Shown piece by piece: positions 51,099 to 60,277 of a stretch of DNA of 64,000 nt. The stretch covers positions 21,884-85,883 of the forward strand of contig CAJTCY010000022.1 of the NCBI GenBank assembly GCA_910575075.1. The letters run 5' to 3'. The position numbers and the translations under genes were made by a program. The notes below the pieces were generated by a model. The model was not told where the DNA came from, made no database searches, and worked only from the letters and a program-made list of their open reading frames with translations. How positions within the stretch are numbered: the first letter of the stretch is position 1; each line of letters begins with the position of its first letter. The stretch comes from Lachnospiraceae bacterium. Lineage in GTDB: Bacteria; Bacillota; Clostridia; Lachnospirales; Lachnospiraceae.

Positions 51099-52856
51099 GT
51101 GAAAAACAATCAGTTATTTCCTTTTGAGCGCAACCGCTATTATTCTGGAAAAATGCTGACTTCCTCTGATTTTCAGGCAGAACAGGAGTACTTTAATAAT
51201 AAGAGGCGGTTTATGAATTCTTTTATGTACGGTTCTGGGATCATATGCGGCTGTAACGTATTGAGCCTGGATGATCTGTCTTTGATGCTGGAGAGCGGAG
51301 CAGCGATTGATGAGTTTGGGAGGGAAATTATTGTAGAGACTTCCGCTGTCAAAAAACTCTCGGCGATGGAAGGTTTTTCTGAGATTAAGGGGAATGAAGC
51401 GTTGCTGTGCATGCGTTATCAGGAAACCGGCATACATTCTGTTTTCGCGGCAAACTTTGAGAAGCAGGAGGATTCATACGAATATAACCGCATATGTGAA
51501 GGCTATGAATTATTTTTGAAGGATGGCGCAGAAGTGGAAGAAGGCTTTCATCTGGAGAGTGATTTTTTTCTGCAGCGAACCTTGTATGAAGACGGAGATT
51601 TCTGTGTGGAATTTACGATGCCTGCTACGGTGTGCAAAGGGGTATCTGCCAGAGTAAACATAAAATTAAGAAAATTGTCAGAAAACGAAAATCCTCTTTC
51701 CTGGAGTGGGACGATTCAGATGCCTTTTTTTGTGGATGAGAATGGAAACCATGAGCTGAAGATAAACTTTGATAATATTCTTCTGAACAGAGGGCAGTGG
51801 GAGGAAAATAATTACTGGATTTGGACAGATAAGACAGAAGGGGATGAAACCCATATGGTATTCCGCGATGAAATGGGCAGCCAGACGTTTCGAATCTGTC
51901 TGCGGGAGACTGAACCACATGATCTTGTGACAGGGCAGATTGCAGGGATAAGCCTGGAAATGCGCAGCCTGGAAGAGAAAAAAGATTATTTGCCTTTGGC
52001 AAGGCTGAAACTGGTCCGCACAGACAGTGCCTATATCATAGATGAGGTCATAGAAGAAGGCGTTAAGAAATATATCAGCGCACCAGGATGGGAAGAAAAG
52101 AGAAGAGAGTATAATTCTTATTTTCGAAAAGGGCGTCGCAGCGGACAGAAGGAACAGGGGAAAACAACAGGCGGGGAGAAGGATTCGGACCAAATGCCAG
52201 AAGATTCTCATATGCCCATGGCGTCAACAGGAAAGTTGGAAATTCCCCTTGGAGCAGATGCCAGAAAGGGAGGTATCTATTATTCCGGAGAGATTATGCA
52301 TGGGCTTGGCAGGGGAGAGGTTTATGTGGCGCTGGGATATGAGAGTGATGACAATGATTCTGAATCTGGAGCCGATATGGCAAGTACCATATATGGCAGC
52401 GTGGATTTGTTTGATAAGAGCACAGGAATGAGGCAGATAGAGACTGCGGTTAAAGTGATGAAAGATCGGGGCAGTTTTATTGCAGCGGCAAAGCTGCACA
52501 GACATGTGAACAGTCTTGTATTGACATTCCGGTGGACAGCAGTGCTGTTTTCCTCATCCGCAAGGGAAACTGAGACATATCAGGAGGATGAAAACGCAAG
52601 CATTGCCCCGGAAACACCTACGGTAATTTTAGAGCCAAAAGAAAGCTGGTATTTTCAAGTGAAGTTCAGCCATATGAAGCCATGCAGCCTGATCTATGAG
52701 CTGACAGAAGAGGGAAGCGGGAACATTACCCCAGATGGTGTTTACACAGCGCCAGGCAGGGAAGGGGTTTATGAGATTCAGATCTGCTGTGCGGATGTGC
52801 CAGCTCTCTGTACGTATGCTTATGCTATCGTGCGTGGCAAAAAAGAACGGGAGTAG
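51099..52856 (+). CDS. CIS-associated structural protein with RYY-GK-L motif N-terminus and Ig-like C-terminus
   Basis: A 585-residue protein. Residues about 10-55 (RNRYYSGKMLTSSDFQAEQE, then NNKRRFMNSFMYGSGIICGC) match a motif found in uncharacterised proteins of many bacterial CIS loci. The middle is beta-rich without a known fold, a low-complexity linker (about 348-385) follows, and the C-terminal 70 residues look like a bacterial Ig-like domain (GNITPDGVYTAPGREGVYEI). No signal peptide. It could be a fibre, spike accessory or baseplate-associated protein; which one cannot be decided. GTG start with AGGAG close by. First gene of the second CIS operon. Confidence 0.7.
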   Translation: MKNNQLFPFERNRYYSGKMLTSSDFQAEQEYFNNKRRFMNSFMYGSGIICGCNVLSLDDLSLMLESGAAIDEFGREIIVETSAVKKLSAMEGFSEIKGNEALLCMRYQETGIHSVFAANFEKQEDSYEYNRICEGYELFLKDGAEVEEGFHLESDFFLQRTLYEDGDFCVEFTMPATVCKGVSARVNIKLRKLSENENPLSWSGTIQMPFFVDENGNHELKINFDNILLNRGQWEENNYWIWTDKTEGDETHMVFRDEMGSQTFRICLRETEPHDLVTGQIAGISLEMRSLEEKKDYLPLARLKLVRTDSAYIIDEVIEEGVKKYISAPGWEEKRREYNSYFRKGRRSGQKEQGKTTGGEKDSDQMPEDSHMPMASTGKLEIPLGADARKGGIYYSGEIMHGLGRGEVYVALGYESDDNDSESGADMASTIYGSVDLFDKSTGMRQIETAVKVMKDRGSFIAAAKLHRHVNSLVLTFRWTAVLFSSSARETETYQEDENASIAPETPTVILEPKESWYFQVKFSHMKPCSLIYELTEEGSGNITPDGVYTAPGREGVYEIQICCADVPALCTYAYAIVRGKKERE

Positions 52857-52859
52857 AAT

Positions 52860-53711
52860 ATGATATACAGCGCAGGCAGAAAGAAACTGGAGAAAATCAG
52901 CAAAGTTTTGGAAAATGGGCCATATGAAGTGTGGATTGTCTGTGACACTGCTGAGAAAGAGTACAGAGCATATTTTACCCTCCTGTTGATAAAAAAACAT
53001 AACAGGGCAAAGCTGTTTCTGGAAATTCTGGAAGAGGGAAGAAAAAACGGCAGATTTTCCCAGGCTCAGGTGTTTTATGTTCGGGATAATTTTTGTGTGC
53101 TTTATCCCTGGCAGAAAGAGAGGCTGCTGGATCAGTTTTATAGCGGCAGAAGATATTCCAAAGATGAATGCCGGCAGATCTGTGTAAATCTGGCGGCAGA
53201 GTGTCTGGCGCTGGGCGAGCCCTGGGAGATTTTGTATCTCCTGTTGGATCAACGGCAGATTTATCTGAGAAATGACGGCAGTATATCTTTTGGCTATCAA
53301 ATGGATATCAGCAGGCTGAAAGCAGTTGTCAGTGAACAAGAGTGTGCAGTGAAATGTGCAGGAATCATTCTCTGGATGATGGAGCAGAACCAGGATTTGG
53401 AGAAGACAATGGGAGTGAAGCTGATGCAGAAGAAGCTTCGGAAGCAGGGATATTGTAGCTTTGCGCAGCTGATCCAGGATATTCAGATAGATTCTGAACT
53501 GTGGGAAAAGAAACAGACGGCAGAAATTGTCAGAGATTTTTTTCGCAGAAGACAGAAGGCGGTGCTGCGGGCTCTGCAGATATTTTGTGTACTATTGGGC
53601 ATATTGGCGCTGACACTGCTGTTTTCCCAGATTATAGCTGGAGAATTCCCATTGCAGCGGATATTTACCAGTTCTTTTGAGAAAATTGGTACGGAGTCAC
53701 TGATTAATTAG
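52860..53711 (+). CDS. C-terminally anchored pseudokinase-like protein
   Basis: 283 residues. The N-terminal 230 residues are soluble; the segment ILYLLLDQRQIYLRNDGSIS recalls the catalytic-loop region of protein kinases (HRD..N) without its catalytic residues, as in EssB-type pseudokinases. A single transmembrane helix lies near the C-terminus (about 238-262, LGILALTLLFSQIIAGEF), followed by a short external tail. This resemblance is visual and low-confidence. It starts 3 bp after the preceding gene and should be co-expressed. It may dock the CIS on the inner membrane face. Confidence 0.6.
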   Translation: MIYSAGRKKLEKISKVLENGPYEVWIVCDTAEKEYRAYFTLLLIKKHNRAKLFLEILEEGRKNGRFSQAQVFYVRDNFCVLYPWQKERLLDQFYSGRRYSKDECRQICVNLAAECLALGEPWEILYLLLDQRQIYLRNDGSISFGYQMDISRLKAVVSEQECAVKCAGIILWMMEQNQDLEKTMGVKLMQKKLRKQGYCSFAQLIQDIQIDSELWEKKQTAEIVRDFFRRRQKAVLRALQIFCVLLGILALTLLFSQIIAGEFPLQRIFTSSFEKIGTESLIN

Positions 53712-53727
53712 AGAAGGGGAAGAAGAG

Positions 53728-54858
53728 ATGAAGTTTGCAGGGAGAAAAAAATTAAAAAAGCTGCCAGAATATGTATCAGGAGCATTGGACATAAACCCCA
53801 GAAATGTGCAGGATTATGTTCCTGTTTTGTGGTGGATGGTCAGCAGGCGGTTTCTGAGGACGGCAATATTAGTAATTGGTGTTCTCAGCGGGCTCTATCT
53901 TCTGTGGCTTCATCCGCTCGCCGCATTTGGAGGTGATACCCGCACATATTCTTATGATTCTCTGGCACTGAAATTTGCCAGAGGCAGAGTGAGAATTCAA
54001 AGAGCGTCCGGCGAGACTGCTTATGAAGGAGAGGTAGACAAAGGATCTGCTTCAGGAAAAGGAGTATTGTATAGAAAATCTGGAGATATCGCCTATACAG
54101 GCATGTTTGAGAACAATAAGTTTGAAGGGGAGGGAACCTGTTATTATCCGGGAGAAAAGGTGCAGTATGAAGGAAATTTTGAAAATAATCTGTACAGCGG
54201 GGAGGGCGTTCTGTACCGCAAAAATGGAAATAAGGAGTATGAAGGAGGATTTGTAAGGGGAAAGAAGCACGGAGAGGGCAAGCTGTTTGATTCTGGGGGA
54301 AATGAGGTCTTTGCCGGAACTTTTCAGGAGGATGAGTTGTTGTATACCAGCCTTTTGGGAAAAAGCACGGAGAAACTCAAAGAAATCTATCATGGCAGGC
54401 GGAAAATCTATACAGACGGTACAGATGAATTTTCTGCAGCGCTTATGGACATTGATGCAGTGTACCGGGGCAGTCAGGATCAAGAGGCGCTCACCGACGG
54501 TATGAAAGTGGAGGGAATCTATGTGCTGAAAACGGGGATTTCTATCAGGGATAGTTATTGCCAGTCTATTCCAGAGCTGAGAAAATTGCTGGGGGAACCA
54601 GAGTATGAAGGGAATTCAGCGGTGACCTTTGCGGAAGCAGTTGCTATTTCTTATCTGAATGAGAAAAAAGACTGCCTTTTTGGTCCGGTTTATATGGAAC
54701 TTGAAGAGCAATTTTCAGATGTGGCGGCAGTCAGAAGTTATCAGTCGGATTATTTGATTTATCTGTATGCGTATACCTTGGAGCAGATCCGCTATACATT
54801 TTACAGCGACAAGAAAAACGGGAATATTTCCATGTATTTGATAGAGAAGGAGCCGTGA
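53728..54858 (+). CDS. Membrane-anchored MORN-repeat protein
   Basis: 376 residues. A cytoplasmic N-terminus of about 45 residues, one transmembrane helix (about 48-68, ILVIGVLSGLYLLWL), then outside at least four MORN-type repeats (for example YEGEVDKGSASGKGVLYRK, YTGMFENNKFEGEGTCYY, YEGNFENNLYSGEGVLYRK, YEGGFVRGKKHGEGKL) and a C-terminal domain of about 170 residues of unknown fold. MORN repeats bind lipids or proteins in other settings. RBS AGAAGGGGAAG. Neighbours indicate an envelope component of the CIS. Confidence 0.8.
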   Translation: MKFAGRKKLKKLPEYVSGALDINPRNVQDYVPVLWWMVSRRFLRTAILVIGVLSGLYLLWLHPLAAFGGDTRTYSYDSLALKFARGRVRIQRASGETAYEGEVDKGSASGKGVLYRKSGDIAYTGMFENNKFEGEGTCYYPGEKVQYEGNFENNLYSGEGVLYRKNGNKEYEGGFVRGKKHGEGKLFDSGGNEVFAGTFQEDELLYTSLLGKSTEKLKEIYHGRRKIYTDGTDEFSAALMDIDAVYRGSQDQEALTDGMKVEGIYVLKTGISIRDSYCQSIPELRKLLGEPEYEGNSAVTFAEAVAISYLNEKKDCLFGPVYMELEEQFSDVAAVRSYQSDYLIYLYAYTLEQIRYTFYSDKKNGNISMYLIEKEP

Positions 54859-54862
54859 TGGA

Positions 54863-56896
54863 ATGAGGAAAAAGTACGGTATTTTCTGTCTCATCTTCTG
54901 TCTGGCGTCTGTCTTAGGGATGAGTCATGTATTTGCCTTAAAAGTTTCCGGAGCCGGAAAAACGTTGAACGTACTCCAGGCAAAGACTATGGCAATGTCA
55001 CACAGCAGCGCTTACCGGAAATTAAAGAATAAGAAGATACTTGCAGAAGTGAAATATCAGGAGGCAGTGAAATCTATCAAACTGAAGAAAAAGAATATGT
55101 CCACCTTCCGCTGGACACCTCTGCTCTCTTTTAAATTTCCAGAAAAACCAGATTTAGCAGAAGAGTTTGAATTTACATACAAACCAATTCAGATTCAGTC
55201 AGAGATTAACTCCATCCGCCATGAAATGTCCGTAGTAAAATATAAAGTCTATGAGGAGACGGGCAATAAATTTACGGAAGTTTATACGCTTCAAGAAACC
55301 GTAGCGTTTTGCCAGGAGCAGCTTTCGCACAGAGAAGAAACGCTCAAACGCAACCGCGCAAGGCTTTTGGTGGGAGAAGCAGCCGCCAGTGATATTGACG
55401 CTATGGAGAAATCAGTTCGTGCACTGGAGAATAAAACAGCAGAAAAGATGCGTTCCTTTGAAAAAGCGAAAAAGAAGCTGAGCGAATTCATTGGGTTTGA
55501 TGTGTCCAGCGGCTATCAGTTTCTAACTCCCTATGTTGAGACAAGTATGCAGAGAGAAGATCTTGGAAGTATACAGGAACATGCCTTGAAGCAGGATCAG
55601 ACTTATTATGAAGCAAAAGCAGAGCTCCAGTTAAAAAGGATTGCGCTGGATACCAATTATTCTCTGATGCGTAACCAATATGGCAAAAAGATGGACCGCC
55701 TGACCCCTTTTATACAGACAGTAAAAACTGGCGGAACCTTAGACAGTGATGTTTTGAAGGCACAGTATGACAGTCTGCTGGAAGAGGTGGACGCTCCATG
55801 GACAGGGACGAAGAAAATATTGTTTATTAAGATTCCCAAAGAATGGTTTAAAGGACAGATTTCAGGTGTGAGATATGTAGAAGATGATCCTTATACGTTA
55901 TATACGAATATTCTGGAATATCAGGAGGCGGCCGCGGAGGAAAAAAATGCCCGAAAAGAGCTGCTTGACTCTGTGGAAGACAGTTATGATGCTGTGATCA
56001 CTGCCAGAAATGCATACCAGGTTTTAAAACAGGAAACAGATCTTCTCAGGGGTGATGTGGATGCGGCAATGCTTTTAAATAAAGCTGGAGATTTGTCTTT
56101 TGATGAATTGTCTTCCCAGCAGGAAATGTATGAAGACAGTCAGATGGTGCTGTTGGAGGCGCTGTCGACTTATACCCAGGCATTGTCTGTCCTGGATGGA
56201 TTAAGCTGCGGGGCGGCAGAATCCATGATGTATGCTTCTGGAAGCAATATGCAGGCAGTGTCAGGAGGAGAAAGTTTTGTGACAGAGGAATTGGCAGAGG
56301 GAGCGATGTATCAGATCAGAACCAGTGTGGAAGATAACATGTTTGAGGTGGGAATTTTCATACCAGAGCAATATGAACTTGAGGTGACGTCCTTTGAATT
56401 GTGGATTGACAATGTTCAGATTGGGGAACGGACAGATAAGCAGCAGAGGATTTCTCATCTTGCACTGGACAAAGAAAATGCAGAAAAAGTTGTCATACGG
56501 CTGTATAACAAAGATCAATTTATAGATGACTGCGAGATTGATCCCACCGAATATGAAGGTCCTCTTAAGGTGGTAAAAACATATAAAATGGCAGACAGGG
56601 AAAATCTGACGGTTGCCGGATATCAGACCAGCATGAGGGCAGATGGCTTGATAAAACTGGTTATTTCTCCAACAGCAGAGAAACCGGAAATTGCTTTTTA
56701 CACAGTGGAGACGCAGGCAGGAAAGCGTCTGTTTGAAGAGCAGCTGATACCGATTGGCGAGCCATTTTCGTATTTATCTTTGTTAAAAGGAGATCTGAAG
56801 AAATTGAGAGTCAGATTTTACGATGCTTCCAAAGCGGAATTGTATCTTACGGAATTTGATGTAGATTCATTGAGCCTAAAGATAATATTTAGGTGA
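54863..56896 (+). CDS. TolC-like exported coiled-coil protein of the CIS locus
   Basis: 677 residues with a signal peptide (IFCLIFCLASVLGMSHVFA). The body resembles an outer-membrane efflux protein: paired long helices, with RNRARLLVGEAAASDIDAME and NKAGDLSFDELSSQQEMYED occupying equivalent places in two repeats. The C-terminal 200 residues are beta-rich and not TolC-like. TolC proteins belong to diderms; in this monoderm context it may span the cell wall. The last two codons and the stop come from an inserted family B MITE (56890-57175). Before insertion the gene would have read ...IIFKERSSVS and ended in an ATGA overlap with the next gene. Confidence 0.65.
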   Translation: MRKKYGIFCLIFCLASVLGMSHVFALKVSGAGKTLNVLQAKTMAMSHSSAYRKLKNKKILAEVKYQEAVKSIKLKKKNMSTFRWTPLLSFKFPEKPDLAEEFEFTYKPIQIQSEINSIRHEMSVVKYKVYEETGNKFTEVYTLQETVAFCQEQLSHREETLKRNRARLLVGEAAASDIDAMEKSVRALENKTAEKMRSFEKAKKKLSEFIGFDVSSGYQFLTPYVETSMQREDLGSIQEHALKQDQTYYEAKAELQLKRIALDTNYSLMRNQYGKKMDRLTPFIQTVKTGGTLDSDVLKAQYDSLLEEVDAPWTGTKKILFIKIPKEWFKGQISGVRYVEDDPYTLYTNILEYQEAAAEEKNARKELLDSVEDSYDAVITARNAYQVLKQETDLLRGDVDAAMLLNKAGDLSFDELSSQQEMYEDSQMVLLEALSTYTQALSVLDGLSCGAAESMMYASGSNMQAVSGGESFVTEELAEGAMYQIRTSVEDNMFEVGIFIPEQYELEVTSFELWIDNVQIGERTDKQQRISHLALDKENAEKVVIRLYNKDQFIDDCEIDPTEYEGPLKVVKTYKMADRENLTVAGYQTSMRADGLIKLVISPTAEKPEIAFYTVETQAGKRLFEEQLIPIGEPFSYLSLLKGDLKKLRVRFYDASKAELYLTEFDVDSLSLKIIFR

Positions 56897-57175
56897 TTGC
56901 GGAACTCAGTAAATTTTTGAATTTCATATACAATTCAAAAAATTTAAGAAGAAATATTTTATCATACAAAACGCTAAGAAATGCATTCTAGCACCATGGA
57001 AACGAAACACAAAAATCATGGAAGCCTTTGCGGAACATGATTTTCGTATTAAGTGGTTCGTTGTAATGCTTGGTGCGCCCTGCATTTTGTGCGTTTCGTA
57101 TGAATAAAATATTTTAGTACAATTGTATAAATTGTATATGAAATTTCGATAATTTGATAGTTTCGCAATTACCTA
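56890..57175. mobile_element. Family B MITE, 286-bp copy with 12-bp target duplication
   Basis: Ends TAGGTGATTGCGGAACTCAG and AGTTTCGCAATTACCTA. Exactly flanked by the direct repeat AAAGATAATATT (56878-56889 and 57176-57187). Inverted copy of the element at 23308-23592, high similarity throughout. It inserted between the TolC-like and stalk-protein genes and changed the end of the former. No coding capacity, so it was mobilised in trans. Confidence 0.9.
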
Positions 57176-57208
57176 AAAGATAATATTCAAGGAAAGGAGC
57201 AGCGTATC

Positions 57209-59677
57209 ATGATGAGAAAAAAGAAGAAACAAGTCCTCCTGGCGCTGATAATATGCAGTGGAATTATTGTTTTGCTGACAGCATCAAAAAAGGTATGGGT
57301 GCAGGCGCTGTTTGATGAGACAACATCCGTTCACATTAATGCAGCAGAGATTGAAAATGCTACGCTCCTGATTGGAACCCACTTGATTCATATCAGCGCG
57401 ATGCAGGATGAGATTTATGAAATTGCAGCAAATTCAGAATCTGAGAGCAATCAGATGGAAAGATATTATAAGTCGGAACTTGCGGATGGCAGGTGGTTTC
57501 GCATTACCAGTGCAGATTCCCTCAAAGATATTACCGCGGAAGGGACTGCCGTGGAAAATCAGGTAATTGAGGATTTATTTCTCACCCATCATACCAGGGC
57601 GGACGGCATTACATATGATTTGAGAACCGGACAGGCTGTGTGCATCTTTGATATTAAAAATCCCTACGATCTTGAGCAGCTCAGCGAGCTGGAGCCGTTA
57701 AAACTGCAGTATGATATTCTGACTGACAAGAAAGATAAGAGCAAAACGGATCAATTGTCTGTCAGGAGAATCAAAGATTTTTTCCAAATGGAGGTTCAGG
57801 ATGAAGAGACAGAAAAGATAGATGCACAGATTCAGGGGCTGCAAAGCTATTACAGCAGTACAGAGAAAGAAAAACGCAAATCTGTATTGGAGACGATGGA
57901 GGCGCTTGACGCATCAAGAAGAGTGATAGTACTGGAAAAAATCAGAGATCCTTTGGATAAATTACTGCAGTTTCTGCAGGGAAAAGGTGTGGAGGTTAAG
58001 GATGACAAAAATCAGAGTCACTATTTTGAGATCAATTCGGATTTAAACGCAGGCGTCAGCGACAGCATTCAGAAGGTAGAAGAGAGCTTGCTCTTATATG
58101 GCGCAAAAAGGCTTTCCGAGGGCAGCGGCGCAATGAGCAGAGAAGAATATATGGTTAAACAGTCCTTAGCTTCCGCCGCTGCGGCCGGAGATACGGCAGG
58201 ATGTAATACGGCAGCAGAGCGTGCAGTTCTTTTAAAGAGCATCATGGAGAATGATACAAAAGATGCGGCCAGCGAACTGGAATATCTGAACGGCACGTTG
58301 CTTGCAGCCGCGAAGAGCGCGTATTTTCAGCTGCTCACAGCTGGAGCGGGTGAGGAATATAAGCAGGCAGCTTTTGGAAGTGATACTTCTCAGGGACTGC
58401 GGAATCAGGCGTTAAAACGTCAACAGGACGAGGCAGACCGGGCAGGAAGTGAATTACAGTATCTGGAACGTACCATTTATGGCAAAGTAACAGCAGAAGA
58501 GGGGGAAAAATTCACAGAGGAATTGCTCGCAGAAGCAAAGCGTGTGAGGGAACAAATCAAGGAGGATGCGTTTGCTCCCTATGCCGGCAGCAGCCTGGAT
58601 CAGTATATGAGTTTTCTGCAAAGTCTGGATGTCAGGGAAAATTCTGACGGACAAGTGAAAGCGCTGACAGAACTTTTGGAACAGAAAAATGATAAGCAGC
58701 AGGAGAAACTGTCAGCTCTTGATAAAAATGATTTGGCGGGTGCGAAGAAAGCAGACGCAGAGCTGGAAGAGCTGAATCTGCGCATTGATGTTCTGGAAAA
58801 ACAGATCAGCCAGTCTGGGGAAGTCTTGGCAGGGAATTCAGATGCAATGCCCCAGACGGCAGTGCAGTCAGCGCAGCAGCTTACTAAGGAAGCGGTCCAG
58901 TACATTCAGGACGGGGATGCCGATGGGATCAGAGAAAAACTGGCGGGGCTTAAGGCATTAATTCCTGTAAACTCAGACGCAGCGCTAGCTGGTATACAGA
59001 AAGTTTATCAGGCGCTTGCCGGCGCAGCGTATCTTGATCTGGAGAATACGTCTGCTTCCAGTGAATTTCAGGACTGCATGACACAGGCAGAGACTATCAT
59101 CGCAGAGCAGGCAGATGTGCTGCAGACCGCATCTTTTTCCAAACAGGAGGCAGAAAGGCTTCTAAAAGAGGTGTCAGGAAGCAAAGGAAGCCAACAGAAG
59201 CAGTCAGCGCTTCTGAAAGCGTTTCTGAGCGCCGCGGACCAGGAGGAACAGGGGGAGATGGCAAAGATGGCGCAGGTTCTTGCCGCCAAGATGGAGGAAG
59301 AGGAAAATCCGTATGTTTTCAGGCAGTATCCAGAAGCGGTAAATGAGTATATTCCGCTCAAGGCGATTTCAGAATGTCTGGGTTTTCGGTATGTGTTTGA
59401 TAATTACCAGAAACGGGTGACTCTCTCGGAAAAAGGGAAATATTATACTTTTTATGTGTTTGAAAAAAAGTATGAGAACGGAAACCAGGCAGGCGAGCTT
59501 AAGATGAGTGCTGGATATATGTCAGATATTTATCTATGGGAGCAGGATACAGAGGAACTTTTTGGATGCAGCGCCTGGTATGTACCAGAAAGTGACTTGG
59601 CTTTGCTGGTTACGCAAGACTGTGAAAATCAGGCTTCTGAATATTTAAATATACTGCTGGCAGGTTATGGAGGTTAA
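57209..59677 (+). CDS. Large extracellular helical protein with C-terminal stalk (copper amine oxidase N-like) domain
   Basis: 822 residues. A basic N-terminus and one hydrophobic helix (about 9-29) anchor or export it. About 650 residues of mostly helical, Glu/Lys/Ala-rich sequence follow, and the C-terminus carries a stalk-type domain (YIPLKAISECLGFRYVFDNY, KRVTLSEKGKYYTFYVFEKK) seen in clostridial surface proteins that bind the cell wall. The ATG at 57209 formed an ATGA overlap with the preceding gene before the MITE insertion, which supports this start; GGAAAGGAG precedes it. Probably a wall-spanning or scaffold part of the CIS. Confidence 0.7.
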   Translation: MMRKKKKQVLLALIICSGIIVLLTASKKVWVQALFDETTSVHINAAEIENATLLIGTHLIHISAMQDEIYEIAANSESESNQMERYYKSELADGRWFRITSADSLKDITAEGTAVENQVIEDLFLTHHTRADGITYDLRTGQAVCIFDIKNPYDLEQLSELEPLKLQYDILTDKKDKSKTDQLSVRRIKDFFQMEVQDEETEKIDAQIQGLQSYYSSTEKEKRKSVLETMEALDASRRVIVLEKIRDPLDKLLQFLQGKGVEVKDDKNQSHYFEINSDLNAGVSDSIQKVEESLLLYGAKRLSEGSGAMSREEYMVKQSLASAAAAGDTAGCNTAAERAVLLKSIMENDTKDAASELEYLNGTLLAAAKSAYFQLLTAGAGEEYKQAAFGSDTSQGLRNQALKRQQDEADRAGSELQYLERTIYGKVTAEEGEKFTEELLAEAKRVREQIKEDAFAPYAGSSLDQYMSFLQSLDVRENSDGQVKALTELLEQKNDKQQEKLSALDKNDLAGAKKADAELEELNLRIDVLEKQISQSGEVLAGNSDAMPQTAVQSAQQLTKEAVQYIQDGDADGIREKLAGLKALIPVNSDAALAGIQKVYQALAGAAYLDLENTSASSEFQDCMTQAETIIAEQADVLQTASFSKQEAERLLKEVSGSKGSQQKQSALLKAFLSAADQEEQGEMAKMAQVLAAKMEEEENPYVFRQYPEAVNEYIPLKAISECLGFRYVFDNYQKRVTLSEKGKYYTFYVFEKKYENGNQAGELKMSAGYMSDIYLWEQDTEELFGCSAWYVPESDLALLVTQDCENQASEYLNILLAGYGG

Positions 59678-59680
59678 AAA

Positions 59681-60277
59681 ATGGCAGATTATTCTATTCT
59701 CTCAGATATCAGCAAATATCTGGCGGGGCTTTTGAGAGAGCATATGTGTCCGGATCTGATACCGCTTCCATCACAGATTGAAGTTTCAGGACCAGGAGAT
59801 AAGAACCAGGATTATATCTTGGGGATTTTCCTGTATCGCATAGAAGAGGAGACAGAAGCTGTTCTGCCCAGATTCCAGCCGGCTGGCCGGATGTCTCAGC
59901 AGCAGATGCCCAAACCATACAGAATTTATTTCATGTTTTATATCAATAACGCTTCTCAGGCAAATTATAAGGCTGCCGATGCGCAGAAAATTATAGGACG
60001 TACCCTGCAGATTTTGTCTGACAATGACCACATAATGCCCAACATGCTGCAGCCATGGCTGCAATCAGCCGAACCTTCGGTAATACTGTCCCAGGATAAG
60101 ATCAGTTTAGAGGCGAAGTTTCAAATTTGGCAGGCGGTGAACCAGCCGTATCAGTTAAGTCTGTTTTACCAGGCTGCGCCAGTGCTTTTATCCAGTGAAA
60201 CTGTCAGAGACATTGTCAGGGTAAGTGAAGCCAGATTTTCATTGGACAGCATTGGCGAAAGGAGGCAGGAATCATAA
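59681..60277 (+). CDS. DUF4255 protein (Pvc16/Afp16-like tube terminator)
   Basis: 198 residues with the DUF4255 (Pvc16 N-terminal) pattern: YSILSDISKYLAGLLREHMC, then DYILGIFLYRIEEETEAVLP and a C-terminal WQAVNQPYQLSLFYQAAPVL. In extracellular CIS this protein caps the tail tube and sheath and limits length. GGAGG site, three bases after the stalk gene. Its stop overlaps the next start (TAATG). Good marker that this is a CIS and not a phage. Confidence 0.88.
   Translation: MADYSILSDISKYLAGLLREHMCPDLIPLPSQIEVSGPGDKNQDYILGIFLYRIEEETEAVLPRFQPAGRMSQQQMPKPYRIYFMFYINNASQANYKAADAQKIIGRTLQILSDNDHIMPNMLQPWLQSAEPSVILSQDKISLEAKFQIWQAVNQPYQLSLFYQAAPVLLSSETVRDIVRVSEARFSLDSIGERRQES

Noticed and set aside
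54863..56896. Multidrug or type I secretion TolC with pump
   Set aside because: No membrane-fusion protein or pump gene lies in the operon, and the C-terminal 200 residues are not TolC-like.
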